Origin: an uncultured bacterium
GTDB lineage: Bacteria; Planctomycetota; UBA1135; GCA-002686595
Length of the DNA stretch: 45,247 nt
Assembly (NCBI GenBank): GCA_905480285.1
Contig: CAJQPT010000276.1
Location: 1-45,247, forward strand
Reading direction: 5' to 3'
A model generated the notes under the pieces. The model had not been told where the DNA came from, ran no database searches, and was given only the letters and a program-made list of their open reading frames with translations. This document shows positions 34,166-43,161 of the stretch, one piece after another (position 1 is the first letter of the stretch; each line of letters opens with the position of its first letter). The position numbers were made by a program, and so were the translations under genes.

Positions 34166-34771
34166 TCAGCGCCTCGCGACCGCATCTGCGATCTCGTTCA
34201 CTGCGGAGGCGAGGGCCTTCGAGGCCGCCGAGGCCTCGGCGGCGGCGCCGCCGTCCACGACCGGCGCCCGCCCCTCAAAGCGACGGTCCAGCTGGACGCC
34301 CTCGCTGTCCTCGGTCAGGACGAGCAATGCGACCACCGCCGTCGGCGTGTCCGCGCTCTCGATCTCGAGACGAACGAGCTCCACCTGCAACCGGGTGGTG
34401 GACGCGCGCTTGAGGGAACGCTGACGGTACAGGGCCTCCTCCAACGCGCGACGGGTCACGGCGGCGGGATCCTCGGTCCAGCGCGAGTAGTCGTCGTAGC
34501 TGACCTCATGGGGCGCGGTGCGGCGCATGAGCCGTTCGGTGATGGCCTCCGAGGCCGCCACGCGGCCCAGGCTCACGCTGTCCCGCTTCAGCCCGCGGTC
34601 CGAGACGCCGTCGGGAACGCCGTCCGGCGAATCTCCGGGGGACACCGCCTCGGCCGCGGGGTTGAGGTCCAGCCAGCGGACCTGCGGCGCCGCCTCCGGC
34701 TTGAGGTCAAGGCAAGCGGGGGTGAGGAGCGCGGCCATGAGGGCCGCGATGATCCGATGGGATTGCTTCAT
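34166..34771 (-). CDS. ABC-transport auxiliary lipoprotein (PqiC-like)
   Basis: 201 residues from ATG 34771, giving MKQSHRIIAALMAALLTPAC with a lipobox ending in Cys20; the longer frame upstream is out of character. The mature part has no strong signature in what I can see, but a repeated beta pattern (RLQVELVRLEIESADTP, TAVVALLVL) and a C-terminal helix of SKALASAVNEIADAVA fit the auxiliary lipoproteins found next to MlaD/PqiB genes. These are thought to act at the outer membrane in lipid transport. The assignment rests mainly on its place directly after mlaD. Confidence 0.65.
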   Translation of the reverse strand: MKQSHRIIAALMAALLTPACLDLKPEAAPQVRWLDLNPAAEAVSPGDSPDGVPDGVSDRGLKRDSVSLGRVAASEAITERLMRRTAPHEVSYDDYSRWTEDPAAVTRRALEEALYRQRSLKRASTTRLQVELVRLEIESADTPTAVVALLVLTEDSEGVQLDRRFEGRAPVVDGGAAAEASAASKALASAVNEIADAVARR

Positions 34772-34790
34772 GTTGGTTCTGGGGTACCGC

Positions 34791-35864
34791 TCAGCGGGAG
34801 GGCCCTTTCGAGCGGCCGCGCAGCAAGACGCCGGGGTCCCGATCAATAAGCCCGGTGAGCTCCTCGATCTTCTTCAGGGCTCGACGGAGCTCCACGAGCG
34901 TCGCCGTCAGCTCGGCGCCCGTGGGCTCGTAGCTCCTCGCGAGCGCGGTGGTCGAGTCCGCGGCCCCGCGGAGCGAGGCCGCTGTCGCCGCCAGGTCCGC
35001 GTCACGGAGCATGGTCTCGGTGGACTTGAGGGCACCGTCCGCGGCGCCAACGAGCGTCCGCACGTCCGCGATCAAGGACCGGAAGTCCTCGGCTCCCTTC
35101 TCGACGACGCCCTCTGTGCCGGTGAGCTTGACGAGCGCGACGTCCAGGTCCCCGACGAACGTCCGCAGCTCCTGGACCAGCGCCTCGGTCTCGCCCATCA
35201 GCTTGGAGGGGTCCGCCCGGTCGAGCGTGACGCTGAGATCCTCTGCCGCCTTGGAGATCGACGAGGAGAGGCGCTCCGCGTCGATGGCGGTGAGCTTGCT
35301 GTCCACCGTCATCGTGAGGCGCCGGAAGTCGGAGAGCGCCATCGGCACCTCCTCCGCGAGACCGCGGAGCGCGTCCTCGAGGCTCTTCAGCGTGGAGGGC
35401 GTGGCCGGGACGAAGCCAGGGGGCGGATCGAAGGGGATGTGAATCATGGGCGCCGTCTCCGGGAAGAAGTCGGCCTCCAGGAACTTGATCCCCGTGATGC
35501 CCTGGGAGGCCATGGTGAACCTCAGGTCCATGGGCACGTCGGGGAGCTCACCGTCCGCCTGCTCATCGCTGTCCAGGACGTTCAGCGACCTCATGGCCTC
35601 GACGCGCAGGCTGGCGTGGACCTCGACCAGGCGCCGATCCTTGGCCAGCCGGATGTCCGTCACCTTGCCGATCGTCACCCCACGGACCTTCACCGGGGCG
35701 CCGACCTCGAGCCCCTGGACCGACTCGTCCAGGAAGGTCACGCGCTCGATCGTCTCCGAGTTGAAGCGCGCGGCTCCCAGCCAGAAGAGCGTCGCGACGG
35801 CGGCGATCACGCCGCCGACCACGAAGGCTCCGACCTTCCACTCGTTGGAACGGTTGACACTCAT
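34791..35864 (-). CDS. mlaD: MCE-domain (MlaD-like) lipid transport protein
   Basis: 357 residues; start ATG 35864 overlaps the ATPase stop by four bases. Membrane segment at about 10-30 (VGAFVVGGVIAAVATLFWLG), MCE domain at 37-115 (TFLDESVQGLEVGAPVKVRG, VTIGKVTDI, ending MASQGITGIKFLEAD), then a long helical, probably coiled-coil C-terminal part (about 160-340). MCE proteins form hexameric rings or needles in the periplasm that carry phospholipids between membranes. It is longer than E. coli MlaD (about 180), with the extra length in the helical tail, more like the needle-forming MCE proteins. Confidence 0.88.
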   Translation of the reverse strand: MSVNRSNEWKVGAFVVGGVIAAVATLFWLGAARFNSETIERVTFLDESVQGLEVGAPVKVRGVTIGKVTDIRLAKDRRLVEVHASLRVEAMRSLNVLDSDEQADGELPDVPMDLRFTMASQGITGIKFLEADFFPETAPMIHIPFDPPPGFVPATPSTLKSLEDALRGLAEEVPMALSDFRRLTMTVDSKLTAIDAERLSSSISKAAEDLSVTLDRADPSKLMGETEALVQELRTFVGDLDVALVKLTGTEGVVEKGAEDFRSLIADVRTLVGAADGALKSTETMLRDADLAATAASLRGAADSTTALARSYEPTGAELTATLVELRRALKKIEELTGLIDRDPGVLLRGRSKGPSR

Positions 35865-36607
35865 GCGGTCACCTCTTCGGCCACAGATTCCCGATGGAAG
35901 AACGCGCGCACCCTTGGGTCCGTGCTCTCGTCGCGGAGGACGCGGGGGTCGCCCTCGGCGATGATGCCGCGCGTGTCGCGGTCGAGGAGGAAGCAGCGCG
36001 TACCGATGCGATAGATGCTCTCAAGTTCGTGGGTCACGACGACGAGGGTCAGGCCCAGGGCCCGGTTGAGGGTCAGGAGGAGATCATCGAGCTCGGAGGC
36101 CGTCACCGGGTCGAGCCCTGCGGACGGCTCATCCAGGAAGAGCAGGTCGTTCTCGAGGGCCAGCGCGCGCGCGATCCCCGCCCGCTTCAGCATCCCGCCC
36201 GAGAGTTCAGAGGGTAGGTGATTGGCCGCCTGCTCCAGCCCGACCAGGCGCAGCTTTCCAGCCACGATCCCCTCGATGGTGGCGTCATCCAGGTCCGTCC
36301 ACTGCTCGAGGGGGAGGGCCACGTTCTGCGCGATGGTCATCGAGCCAAACAGGGCGCCGGCCTGGAAGCTCACGCCGAAGCGGGGGCGCTTTCCGTCAAG
36401 GAGCGAGGGGTCCCCCACCCCCTCCAGCTCCACGGAGCCGCCGAGGGGGGGCTGGAGACCGATCATGGTCCGCAGCATGGTCGACTTCCCCGTCCCTGAG
36501 CCACCGAGCACGAGGAAGACATCCCCACGCTCAATGTCGAAGTTGAGGTGCTCCATCAGCGGCTTGGTGTAGCCGATGGTCAGGTCTCTCGCCTCGATCA
36601 TGGCCAT
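35861..36607 (-). CDS. mlaF: Lipid-transport ABC ATPase (MlaF-like)
   Basis: 248 residues from ATG 36607, which overlaps the last base of the permease stop as TGATG. A GTG 15 bases earlier is in frame but less likely. Walker A is GGSGTGKST (35-43), the signature is LSGGMLKRAG, Walker B is LLFLDEPSAGLDP and the switch is VVTHELESI. MlaF-type ATPases power MCE lipid transport. The order permease-ATPase-MCE matches the known mlaEFD arrangement. Confidence 0.92.
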   Translation of the reverse strand: MAMIEARDLTIGYTKPLMEHLNFDIERGDVFLVLGGSGTGKSTMLRTMIGLQPPLGGSVELEGVGDPSLLDGKRPRFGVSFQAGALFGSMTIAQNVALPLEQWTDLDDATIEGIVAGKLRLVGLEQAANHLPSELSGGMLKRAGIARALALENDLLFLDEPSAGLDPVTASELDDLLLTLNRALGLTLVVVTHELESIYRIGTRCFLLDRDTRGIIAEGDPRVLRDESTDPRVRAFFHRESVAEEVTA

Positions 36608-37716
36608 CAGTAGATCCCCCACACGTTGAAGAACACGGCGAAGAGCGCGTCGAGCAGGACGAGCCAGAACAGCATCGCGACCACGGCGGAGGTCGTCGAA
36701 CGGCCCACGCCCTCCGCGCCGCCGCGGGCCGCCAGCCCGCGCTCACAGGCGATCCCCGCGATGAAGATGCCGAAGACCGAGGCCTTGAGGAGACCACCGA
36801 GGATGTCCGCCGGGACCAGCGCCTCCTGGGTCGACATGAGGAACTTGCGCATCCCGATCTCGAGGGTGGAGGTCGCCACCAGCGCGCCGCTGAGGATCCC
36901 GATGAGGTCACCCGCGAGCGTCAGGAGCGGGAGTACGAGCAGGAGCGCGAAGATGCGCGGGAAGACCAGGAAGCGGTGGGGACAGATGCCAAGCGTCCGC
37001 AGGGCGTCCACCTCCTCGGACACCTTCATGGTCCCGATCTCGGCGGCGATCGCCGCCCCAGACCGGCCGGCCACCACGATGGCCGTCATGAGCGGCGCGA
37101 GCTCCCGGGTCAGGGAGAGGCTCACGAGGTCGGCCACAAACGCATCCGCCCCGAACTTCTGCAGCTGAATGGCGGCTTGGAAGGCCGTGATCAACCCCAT
37201 CAGCGAACCGATCACGCACACGATCGGGAGCCCATCTGCGCCGTGCCGCTCCACCTGTCGACCGACCGCACCCCACTCGATCGACGCGGGGCGGCGCAGG
37301 CCGGCGAGCAGCGCTCCAGAGAGCTGCCCAACGAAGGCCAGCATGTCCCGGAGCGTCGCGACCAGCTCCAGCGCGGCCTGACCGACCTCAGCGATGAAGC
37401 CGTGCCGGCGCCGGGGCGGCTGCGCCCGAGGCGCCGAGTCGCGCCAGTACAGAGCCACGATCGAGGCCACGTCCGCCGCGGCGCCTTCGACCCTCGGCGG
37501 CGCTCCCGACGAGCACAGCGCGTCCGCGAGGACAGAGGCCGCCGCTCCCTCCATGCGCTCCACGCCCTCGAGGTCGAGCACCTCTACGGGCGCCTGCGAG
37601 AGGGCCGACTTGACCTCCGCTCGGAGGCGAGACGCCTCGTCGAGCGCGAGGACGCCGTGAAGCCGGAGGGCCCGCTCCCCCCCTGGCGTCTGAATGATCT
37701 CGGCGAGCGGGGGCAT
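36607..37716 (-). CDS. mlaE: Lipid-transport permease with N-terminal STAS domain (MlaE-like)
   Basis: 369 residues from ATG 37716; the upstream in-frame extension is unconserved. Residues 1-95 resemble a STAS domain (RALRLHGVLALDEASRLRAEV, VEVLDLEGVERMEGAAASVLA), which in E. coli is a separate protein (MlaB) and here is fused. The permease part follows with five or six helices and the family signatures GLITAFQAAIQLQKFGA, LTRELAPLMTAIVVAGRSGA, EIGTMKVSEEVDALRTLGI. First gene of the minus-strand operon mlaE-mlaF-mlaD-lipoprotein-tdk. Confidence 0.92.
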   Translation of the reverse strand: MPPLAEIIQTPGGERALRLHGVLALDEASRLRAEVKSALSQAPVEVLDLEGVERMEGAAASVLADALCSSGAPPRVEGAAADVASIVALYWRDSAPRAQPPRRRHGFIAEVGQAALELVATLRDMLAFVGQLSGALLAGLRRPASIEWGAVGRQVERHGADGLPIVCVIGSLMGLITAFQAAIQLQKFGADAFVADLVSLSLTRELAPLMTAIVVAGRSGAAIAAEIGTMKVSEEVDALRTLGICPHRFLVFPRIFALLLVLPLLTLAGDLIGILSGALVATSTLEIGMRKFLMSTQEALVPADILGGLLKASVFGIFIAGIACERGLAARGGAEGVGRSTTSAVVAMLFWLVLLDALFAVFFNVWGIY

Positions 37717-37789
37717 TGGAGAATTGGAGCAAGGCGGCCCGCCCCCGTCCACCACCACCCCGGTCACTCCACCGCCACATCACCGCACC

Positions 37790-37803
37790 GGCTCCCTGGA
37801 GCC
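37790..37803. other. Short palindrome upstream of mlaE
   Basis: ggctcc-ct-ggagcc (37790-37803) lies in the 156-base interval between the giant lipoprotein gene and mlaE. It could be a protein-binding site of the mla-type operon or a weak end signal of the upstream gene; nothing else in this interval is recognisable. Confidence 0.25.
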
Positions 37804-37872
37804 CCCAGTCCACCGCGATGCCCGCCGAGCCGTTCGCAGAGAGCGGACGATAGCGCGGGTCAAGAGCGCCCT

Positions 37873-40800
37873 TCAGGGGCGCGACACGCCGATCACCAGC
37901 ACCTGGCCAGCAGCGGGGTCGGTGACGATGACAAGGTCCCCGGCGGCGTCCACGTCCATGGCCCCCTGCGTGCCTGTGAGCCAGCCAGCGAAGACGGGCG
38001 CCGACGGGTTCGACATATCGAAGGCCGCCACCGCACCGGGTCCCTCCAGGGCGGCAGCGAGGAAGGGCACCCCGCCGCTCTCTCCGAGCGCGAGGGAGAC
38101 CGGTCTCAGCCCGCTCATGGTCGCCGCGGCCCGTTGACCCTCCGGGTCAAGAGCGGCGGCGCGCCCTACGAGGCGCTGACCCGAGGTCCACACCTCCGCC
38201 CCCTCCGCGTCCCGAATCCCGATCGACCGCGCGCCGAAGGCGAGCAGCGAGTTGGTCAGACCATCCTGGTCCGGATCAGACCCCACGGTGGAGACCAGGA
38301 GGTCCCCCGCCTCTTGGGGCTGCTGCAGCTGAAGCGCGCCGGGAAACGCGAGCGTGTCCAGCGTCAGATCGGCCACGCGCTCTCGCTCGTCGTACCCGGC
38401 CCCGGTGCCCCCCGCCCCCGGAGTGACTCGCGCCAGCCCACCGTTCGCCAGGGCGACGCGGGCCTCACCGCGGTCTGAGAAGGCCACGAGGTCCAGCGGC
38501 TGGATGAGCCCCTGCAACGGGAGCGGCCTCGGATCAAAGGCGCCCTGAACGCTCGATGCGTCGATGCCCTCCGGCTCCAGCTCGACCACGGCGAACGCGG
38601 TCGCGGGCCCGCCGACGCCCGAGAGCACGCCGCTACCGGGCGCCGCGGCCGCCTGCCCCAGGCCCGCGCCGTTGTCGAAGGTCACCACGAGGTCGTCCCC
38701 GAGCGAGGCGAGCCCGCTCGCGCGACCGCTGCCGCCCAGCCCCGCGTCGGAGAGGTCCGCGCGGAGCACCTTGTGGACCGGGTTCACCGGGACCTGCAGC
38801 GCGCCGAGCTGATCAGGCGGGGTCGCCTCCAGCTGCCCCGAGACCGCGGCGTAGTCCGCGGGGGCCAGGCTCTGGAGGTTGGTCGCGGCGGACAGGTCGA
38901 GCGAGTAGACGCCGCAGAACCCCTCGGGGTCCGCCGCAGACTCCAGCAGCGCGAGGCCGCCGAAGGCTCCGCTGTTCGAGACGCAGAGTCCCTCCACCGA
39001 GTGATCCACGGCGTCCAGCACCAGGGCGTACTCGCCCACCGTGGCCCCGGTGGTGTCGTCGATCTGCAGGAGGCGGATCACGGCTGATGAGGCCGAGATC
39101 GCGTCGGAGGCGGTGTCTGGCTGATCGAGGGGCAGCCGCGCCGCCGCCGTGAGGACTCCCGCGGAGTCGTCGTGGGCCAGCGCGCCGAAGCCGCCAAAGC
39201 GTCGCCCGGGACCGAAGTCGAGGTTGGCCCGACGCGCGGCATAGACCGCAGGCAAGGTCGGGGTCCCAAGAGAGGCCGGCGTCCCCTCGGGGACGAGGCG
39301 CTGGACCAAGGCGCCGGTGGCGTCGAACTCCCAGAGCCCGCAGCGCCTGGCTTCCGCGAGCCAGAAGCCACCGGAGGGGAGCGCCGAGGCGCCGCCGAAG
39401 CGCGCGCCAAGCGCCGACGCAGCCACCGGGTTGCCGCTCGTGTCCACCGTGGGTTCATCCTGGAACGCGAGGCCCGTGGCGGACGCGAACAGGCTCGGAC
39501 GCCCCACCACCGCCGCCCCCTGACCGTCGGACAGCGGCAGCTGGGAGACCAACGCCACGGCGCCGGTCTGGGGGTCAAGCTCGACCACGCGTAGCTGCAG
39601 CTGCTGGTCCGGGGCCACCATCGGGAGCTCGAGAGACTGGTCACCGTCCACGTCCACCGGAGCCAGAACTGGCCCCGCGCCATCGATCACCGTGACCCTG
39701 ACGCGACCGTTGACCGTTGACGCCGCGGCGATCCCGGTGAACCCGCCCACCTCGATAGCGTCACCGGCCGCGGTGGTCAGCTGGGCCGGCGGCGCGTCCC
39801 ACTCGATCCGCTGGCCGCTGGCGAAGGCACCCGCCTCGAACGTCCCCCAAGCGCGATCTGCGAGGGGCAGGCAACCGGTCGCCAGCTCCTCCACGGTGTC
39901 GATGAGGATCAGCACGTCGTTCTCCGGACAGGCCACCCACGCCGCGGTCCCCTCAGCGCTCAGGGCGACCGCCCTGGGCGTGAGCTGCAGCGAGGCCACG
40001 GTGGGGACGTTGGGGTTGGGGTCCTTGAACCACCGGGCCCCTGCCGCCTCGAGGGCAGCCTCGTCCCCGTCAAAGGCCGTGAAGGGGATGGGCGCGATGT
40101 CCGTGGACGGGTTCATCAGCGCGGGTCCGCCGAGAGGCACCCTGTAGATCGTGACGTAGCCGAGGCCCTCTCCGCCTCCGACGAAGGGCCGGTCCCCCGC
40201 GCAGGCCACGGCCACCACCCTCCCGTCGGGGGTGACGTCGACCCCCACCGGGTTGGATCCGTACGACGAGACCGCGAGGAGCGGCGAGAGGGTCGCAGGG
40301 TCGACGAACTGAACGCGCCCGGGGTACTCCGTGGTCTCTCCCCCCCAGGTGACGACGACCGCCCCCGAAGCGCCGCAATCCACGTCGAGGGGCGGGCCCG
40401 GGACGTAACCCAGCGCCGCAGGCGGGGCGAGGATGCTGCCCACCGGGATCGGCTCGGTCGGATCCGTCAGGTCATAGACGGCGACCTCCCGGAGGATGGG
40501 ATCGATGATGAAGGCCCGCGCCGTCGCGGCGTGATAGGCCGCCGTCAGCGCCCGCCCGGAGCCGCCCAGGTCGATGGTCGAGAGCAGGGACGGAGTGAGC
40601 TCGGCGCCCGGCGCGTCCACGGTGATCGCCACCGAGTCGCTCGCCAGCTTGACGCCGCTTGGCGAGACCCCGCTGGCCTCGAACACGAGCTGGGCGTCTC
40701 GATCCGGGGCCAGGAAGCTGATGGCCCCGGCCGCTCCGCCCGGCACGGCGTCGAGGGTCACCGCGGGGCCCGCCAGTTGGAGCCACTCGAATGAGGCCAC

Positions 40801-40983
40801 ACCCTCACCCCCGGTCACGGACGCCACCAGGGTGACCCGTGAACGTGACAGCGCCGACGCGTCCTCACCGGCGAAGATCGCCGCCGAGGATGGCGCACCG
40901 CTGCTTCCCCCACCACCGCCGCAGGCGGCGGTGAGGCCTACGAGCCCGGTGAGGAGGATCTGGTTCGTGCGATGGTCCAGCAT
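37873..40983 (-). CDS. Giant lipoprotein: propeller plus phytase-type esterase-like region
   Basis: 1036 residues. A lipoprotein signal (LLTGLVGLTAAC then GGGGGSSG) anchors it, and an Ig/PKD-like strand domain follows (residues about 35-125). Two propeller-like parts are visible: one around 130-400 (ATARAFIIDPILREVAVYDL, NPVGVDVTPDGRVVAV) and one at the C-terminus with LLAFGARSIGIRDAEGAEVW, which recalls the choice-of-anchor I group. In between, GRRFGGFGALAHDDSAGVLT and VDHSVEGLCVSNSG fit the 'esterase-like activity of phytase' family. It probably hydrolyses or binds something at the cell surface; the activity is not known. Next gene downstream is mlaE. Confidence 0.8.
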   Translation of the reverse strand: MLDHRTNQILLTGLVGLTAACGGGGGSSGAPSSAAIFAGEDASALSRSRVTLVASVTGGEGVASFEWLQLAGPAVTLDAVPGGAAGAISFLAPDRDAQLVFEASGVSPSGVKLASDSVAITVDAPGAELTPSLLSTIDLGGSGRALTAAYHAATARAFIIDPILREVAVYDLTDPTEPIPVGSILAPPAALGYVPGPPLDVDCGASGAVVVTWGGETTEYPGRVQFVDPATLSPLLAVSSYGSNPVGVDVTPDGRVVAVACAGDRPFVGGGEGLGYVTIYRVPLGGPALMNPSTDIAPIPFTAFDGDEAALEAAGARWFKDPNPNVPTVASLQLTPRAVALSAEGTAAWVACPENDVLILIDTVEELATGCLPLADRAWGTFEAGAFASGQRIEWDAPPAQLTTAAGDAIEVGGFTGIAAASTVNGRVRVTVIDGAGPVLAPVDVDGDQSLELPMVAPDQQLQLRVVELDPQTGAVALVSQLPLSDGQGAAVVGRPSLFASATGLAFQDEPTVDTSGNPVAASALGARFGGASALPSGGFWLAEARRCGLWEFDATGALVQRLVPEGTPASLGTPTLPAVYAARRANLDFGPGRRFGGFGALAHDDSAGVLTAAARLPLDQPDTASDAISASSAVIRLLQIDDTTGATVGEYALVLDAVDHSVEGLCVSNSGAFGGLALLESAADPEGFCGVYSLDLSAATNLQSLAPADYAAVSGQLEATPPDQLGALQVPVNPVHKVLRADLSDAGLGGSGRASGLASLGDDLVVTFDNGAGLGQAAAAPGSGVLSGVGGPATAFAVVELEPEGIDASSVQGAFDPRPLPLQGLIQPLDLVAFSDRGEARVALANGGLARVTPGAGGTGAGYDERERVADLTLDTLAFPGALQLQQPQEAGDLLVSTVGSDPDQDGLTNSLLAFGARSIGIRDAEGAEVWTSGQRLVGRAAALDPEGQRAAATMSGLRPVSLALGESGGVPFLAAALEGPGAVAAFDMSNPSAPVFAGWLTGTQGAMDVDAAGDLVIVTDPAAGQVLVIGVSRP

Positions 40984-41073
40984 TCGTTCGTCGTAACCCT
41001 ATCCCGTCCAGGGCAGCGCGTGTATCCATGGGGGATATCCGCGGGCATCGGCGTCGACTACGCCCCCGCACCC
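40984..41073. promoter_or_regulatory. Divergent 90-base promoter region
   Basis: Between the giant lipoprotein gene (minus) and the D-threonine-aldolase-like gene (plus). It must hold both promoters. A short inverted repeat tatcc-N5-ggata is at 41023-41037. No clear -35/-10 pair is visible on either strand. Confidence 0.35.
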
Positions 41074-42207
41074 ATGGCTGCCCCCTTCCCTGCCCCCCTT
41101 GATCCCGACCTCGAGGGGCGGATCTTGACCCCGGCCCTGCTCGTCGACCTGGGGGCCGCGCGGCGCAATATCGAGGCCGTCCTCCGCCTCACAGCGGGAC
41201 CTGCGCGCTGGCGACCCCATGTGAAGACCGCCAAGATCCCCGAGGTCCTGGCCCTTTACGCGAGGGCCGGAGTCCGCAGGTTCAAGTGCGCCACGGCCCG
41301 TGAGGCCGACGTCCTGGCCGGGGTGCTGGAGGCCGAGTCGACCCCCTCCGGCGATGTCCTCCTGGCCCACCATCTTCATGGGCGCGGCCTGGACCGCCTC
41401 GCCGAGCTCGCCACCAGGTGGCCCGGCGTCACCTTCTCCACGCTGGCAGAGTCCGTGGAACAGGTCGCAGAGATCCCCCCCGGCATCGGCGTCTTTGTCG
41501 ACGTCGACCTGGGGATGGCGCGCACGGGGATTGACGTCAACGCCGGCGACGAGATCCGGGCGATCGCGCGGGCGGCGGGAGATCGGTTCAGAGGCCTCCA
41601 CGCCTACGACGGGCACCGATACGAGGCCGACCTCGCGGAACGCGCCCGGCTCATCCACGCCTCCTACGACGAGCTCGTCTCGCTCGCCGCGGCCCTCCGC
41701 CAGGCGGGCCTCTGCCCCGCCGAGGTCATCACCGCGGGCACGCCCGCCTTCCCGGCGGCGCTCAAGCACATCGGGCTCGCCACGCTGCCAGGCTCCGTTC
41801 ACCGCGTCTCCCCCGGGACCGTCGTCTACCACGACCTCAGGTCCGTCGAGCAGCTCCCCGACCTCGAGGCCGAGTTCGCAGCCACGGTCCTCACGCGTGT
41901 TGCGAGCCTCCCTGGCCGGGACCGCGTGACCTGCGATGCCGGGTCCAAGGCCATCGAGGGCACCGGCCCCGACAGGATCGCAGAGGTCATCGATCACCCA
42001 CACCTGAAGGCCGCCGGTCAGAGTGAGGAGCACACCGTCTTCGTGGCCGAGGGCGGGCAGAGACCCGCGCGCGGCGCCCTGCTCCGCCTGATCCCAGGGC
42101 ACGTCTGCCCCACCGTGAACCTCGCCACCCACGCGCTCTTGCTCGAGGACGGTCGGCTCATCGGGCGCGCCGAGGTCGCGGCCCGCGGGCACGAGGCGCT
42201 CGCCTGA
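41074..42207 (+). CDS. D-threonine aldolase / D-serine dehydratase family PLP enzyme
   Basis: 377 residues from ATG 41074; longer starts fall in the divergent promoter. Fold type III PLP barrel: TPALLVDLGAARRNIEAV, RPHVKTAK with the PLP-binding Lys51, FVDVDLGMARTGI, ITAGTPAFPAA, GSVHRVSPGTVVYHDL and the C-terminal metal site HVCPTVNL. Members cleave D-threonine or D-3-hydroxy amino acids to glycine and an aldehyde, or dehydrate D-serine, with PLP and a divalent metal. The exact substrate cannot be told. It is followed after 15 bases by a nitrilase gene and is probably co-transcribed. Confidence 0.88.
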   Translation: MAAPFPAPLDPDLEGRILTPALLVDLGAARRNIEAVLRLTAGPARWRPHVKTAKIPEVLALYARAGVRRFKCATAREADVLAGVLEAESTPSGDVLLAHHLHGRGLDRLAELATRWPGVTFSTLAESVEQVAEIPPGIGVFVDVDLGMARTGIDVNAGDEIRAIARAAGDRFRGLHAYDGHRYEADLAERARLIHASYDELVSLAAALRQAGLCPAEVITAGTPAFPAALKHIGLATLPGSVHRVSPGTVVYHDLRSVEQLPDLEAEFAATVLTRVASLPGRDRVTCDAGSKAIEGTGPDRIAEVIDHPHLKAAGQSEEHTVFVAEGGQRPARGALLRLIPGHVCPTVNLATHALLLEDGRLIGRAEVAARGHEALA

Positions 42208-42222
42208 TCCCCGGTCCTCACC

Positions 42223-43161
42223 ATGCCCAACGCCCCCTATCGGGCCGCCGTCATCCAGGCGGCACCGGCCCCCCTTGACCTCGACGGCACGCTGGAGCGA
42301 GTCGATCAGCTGACCGCCCGCGCGGCCTCCGACGGAGCGGCGCTGGCCGTCTTCCCCGAGGCCTTCGTCGGCGGCTATCCCAAGGGCGTCGACTTCGGGG
42401 TCCGGCTCGGCACACGCAGCGAGGCCGGGCGCGCCGCGTTCGAGCGCTATCACTCCGCGGCCGTGGAGGTCCCCGGACCGGCGGTGGAGCGCCTAGGTGC
42501 CATCGCTGCGCGCCACGGGGTCGAGCTCGTCATCGGGGTCGTCGAGCGTGATGGCGGGACGCTCTACTGCACGGTCCTGTTCGTCGGCCCAGATGGAGGG
42601 CTGCGAGGCAAGCACCGCAAGCTCGTCCCCACCGCCCTCGAGCGCTGCATCTGGGGCCGCGGTGACGCCACCACGCTCACCGTGGTGGACTCGCCCCGCG
42701 GCAAGATCGGCGCGGCGATCTGCTGGGAGAACTACATGCCGCTCATGCGCGCCGCGCTCTACGAGCGGGGCACCGAGATCTACTGCGCGCCCACGGTGGA
42801 CGATCGTGAGGTGTGGCAGTCCACGATGCGGCACGTCGCCGTGGAGGGCCGCTGCCATGTCCTGGCCGCCTGCCAGCATCTCCGCGGGCGCGACGTCCAC
42901 CCGGACCTGGGCGGCGGCGAGGTGCCGCCCGACGAGATCTTGATTCGAGGTGGCAGCGTCATCGTCGACCCCTTCGGAGAGGTGCTCGCGGGCCCCGTCT
43001 TTGACGAGGACGCCGTCCTCGTCGCCGAGATCGACCCCGGCGCCGTGATCCGCGGCCGCTTCGACCTCGACGTCTCCGGGCACTACGCCCGGCCGGATGT
43101 GTTCGAGCTGCGCGTCCTCCGCCCCGTCGTTGACGAGACGCCCCCCGTGGCGGGCGAGTGA
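42223..43161 (+). CDS. Nitrilase
   Basis: 312 residues. The Glu-Lys-Cys triad is intact: E46 in AVFPEAFVGGYPKG, K133 in GKHRKLVPT, C167 in AAICWENYMP. The segment FPEAFVGGYPKG and the W-E-N after the Cys are those of true nitrilases (nitrile to carboxylate plus ammonia) rather than amidases. Length is at the lower end for nitrilases. It lies 15 bases after the D-threonine-aldolase-like gene, so they may act on one amino-acid-derived nitrile; that is inference. Its last codons and stop are the first unit of a six-unit 16-bp tandem repeat. Confidence 0.93.
   Translation: MPNAPYRAAVIQAAPAPLDLDGTLERVDQLTARAASDGAALAVFPEAFVGGYPKGVDFGVRLGTRSEAGRAAFERYHSAAVEVPGPAVERLGAIAARHGVELVIGVVERDGGTLYCTVLFVGPDGGLRGKHRKLVPTALERCIWGRGDATTLTVVDSPRGKIGAAICWENYMPLMRAALYERGTEIYCAPTVDDREVWQSTMRHVAVEGRCHVLAACQHLRGRDVHPDLGGGEVPPDEILIRGGSVIVDPFGEVLAGPVFDEDAVLVAEIDPGAVIRGRFDLDVSGHYARPDVFELRVLRPVVDETPPVAGE

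Noticed and set aside
37741-37790. Second MraZ-type box array upstream of mlaE
   Set aside because: CCA triplets are frequent here, but their spacing (3, 3, then irregular) shows no 11-base phase.
34518-38478. Long plus-strand frames across the mla-type operon
   Set aside because: Antisense to mlaD, mlaF, mlaE and the giant lipoprotein; histidine/arginine-rich shadow composition.
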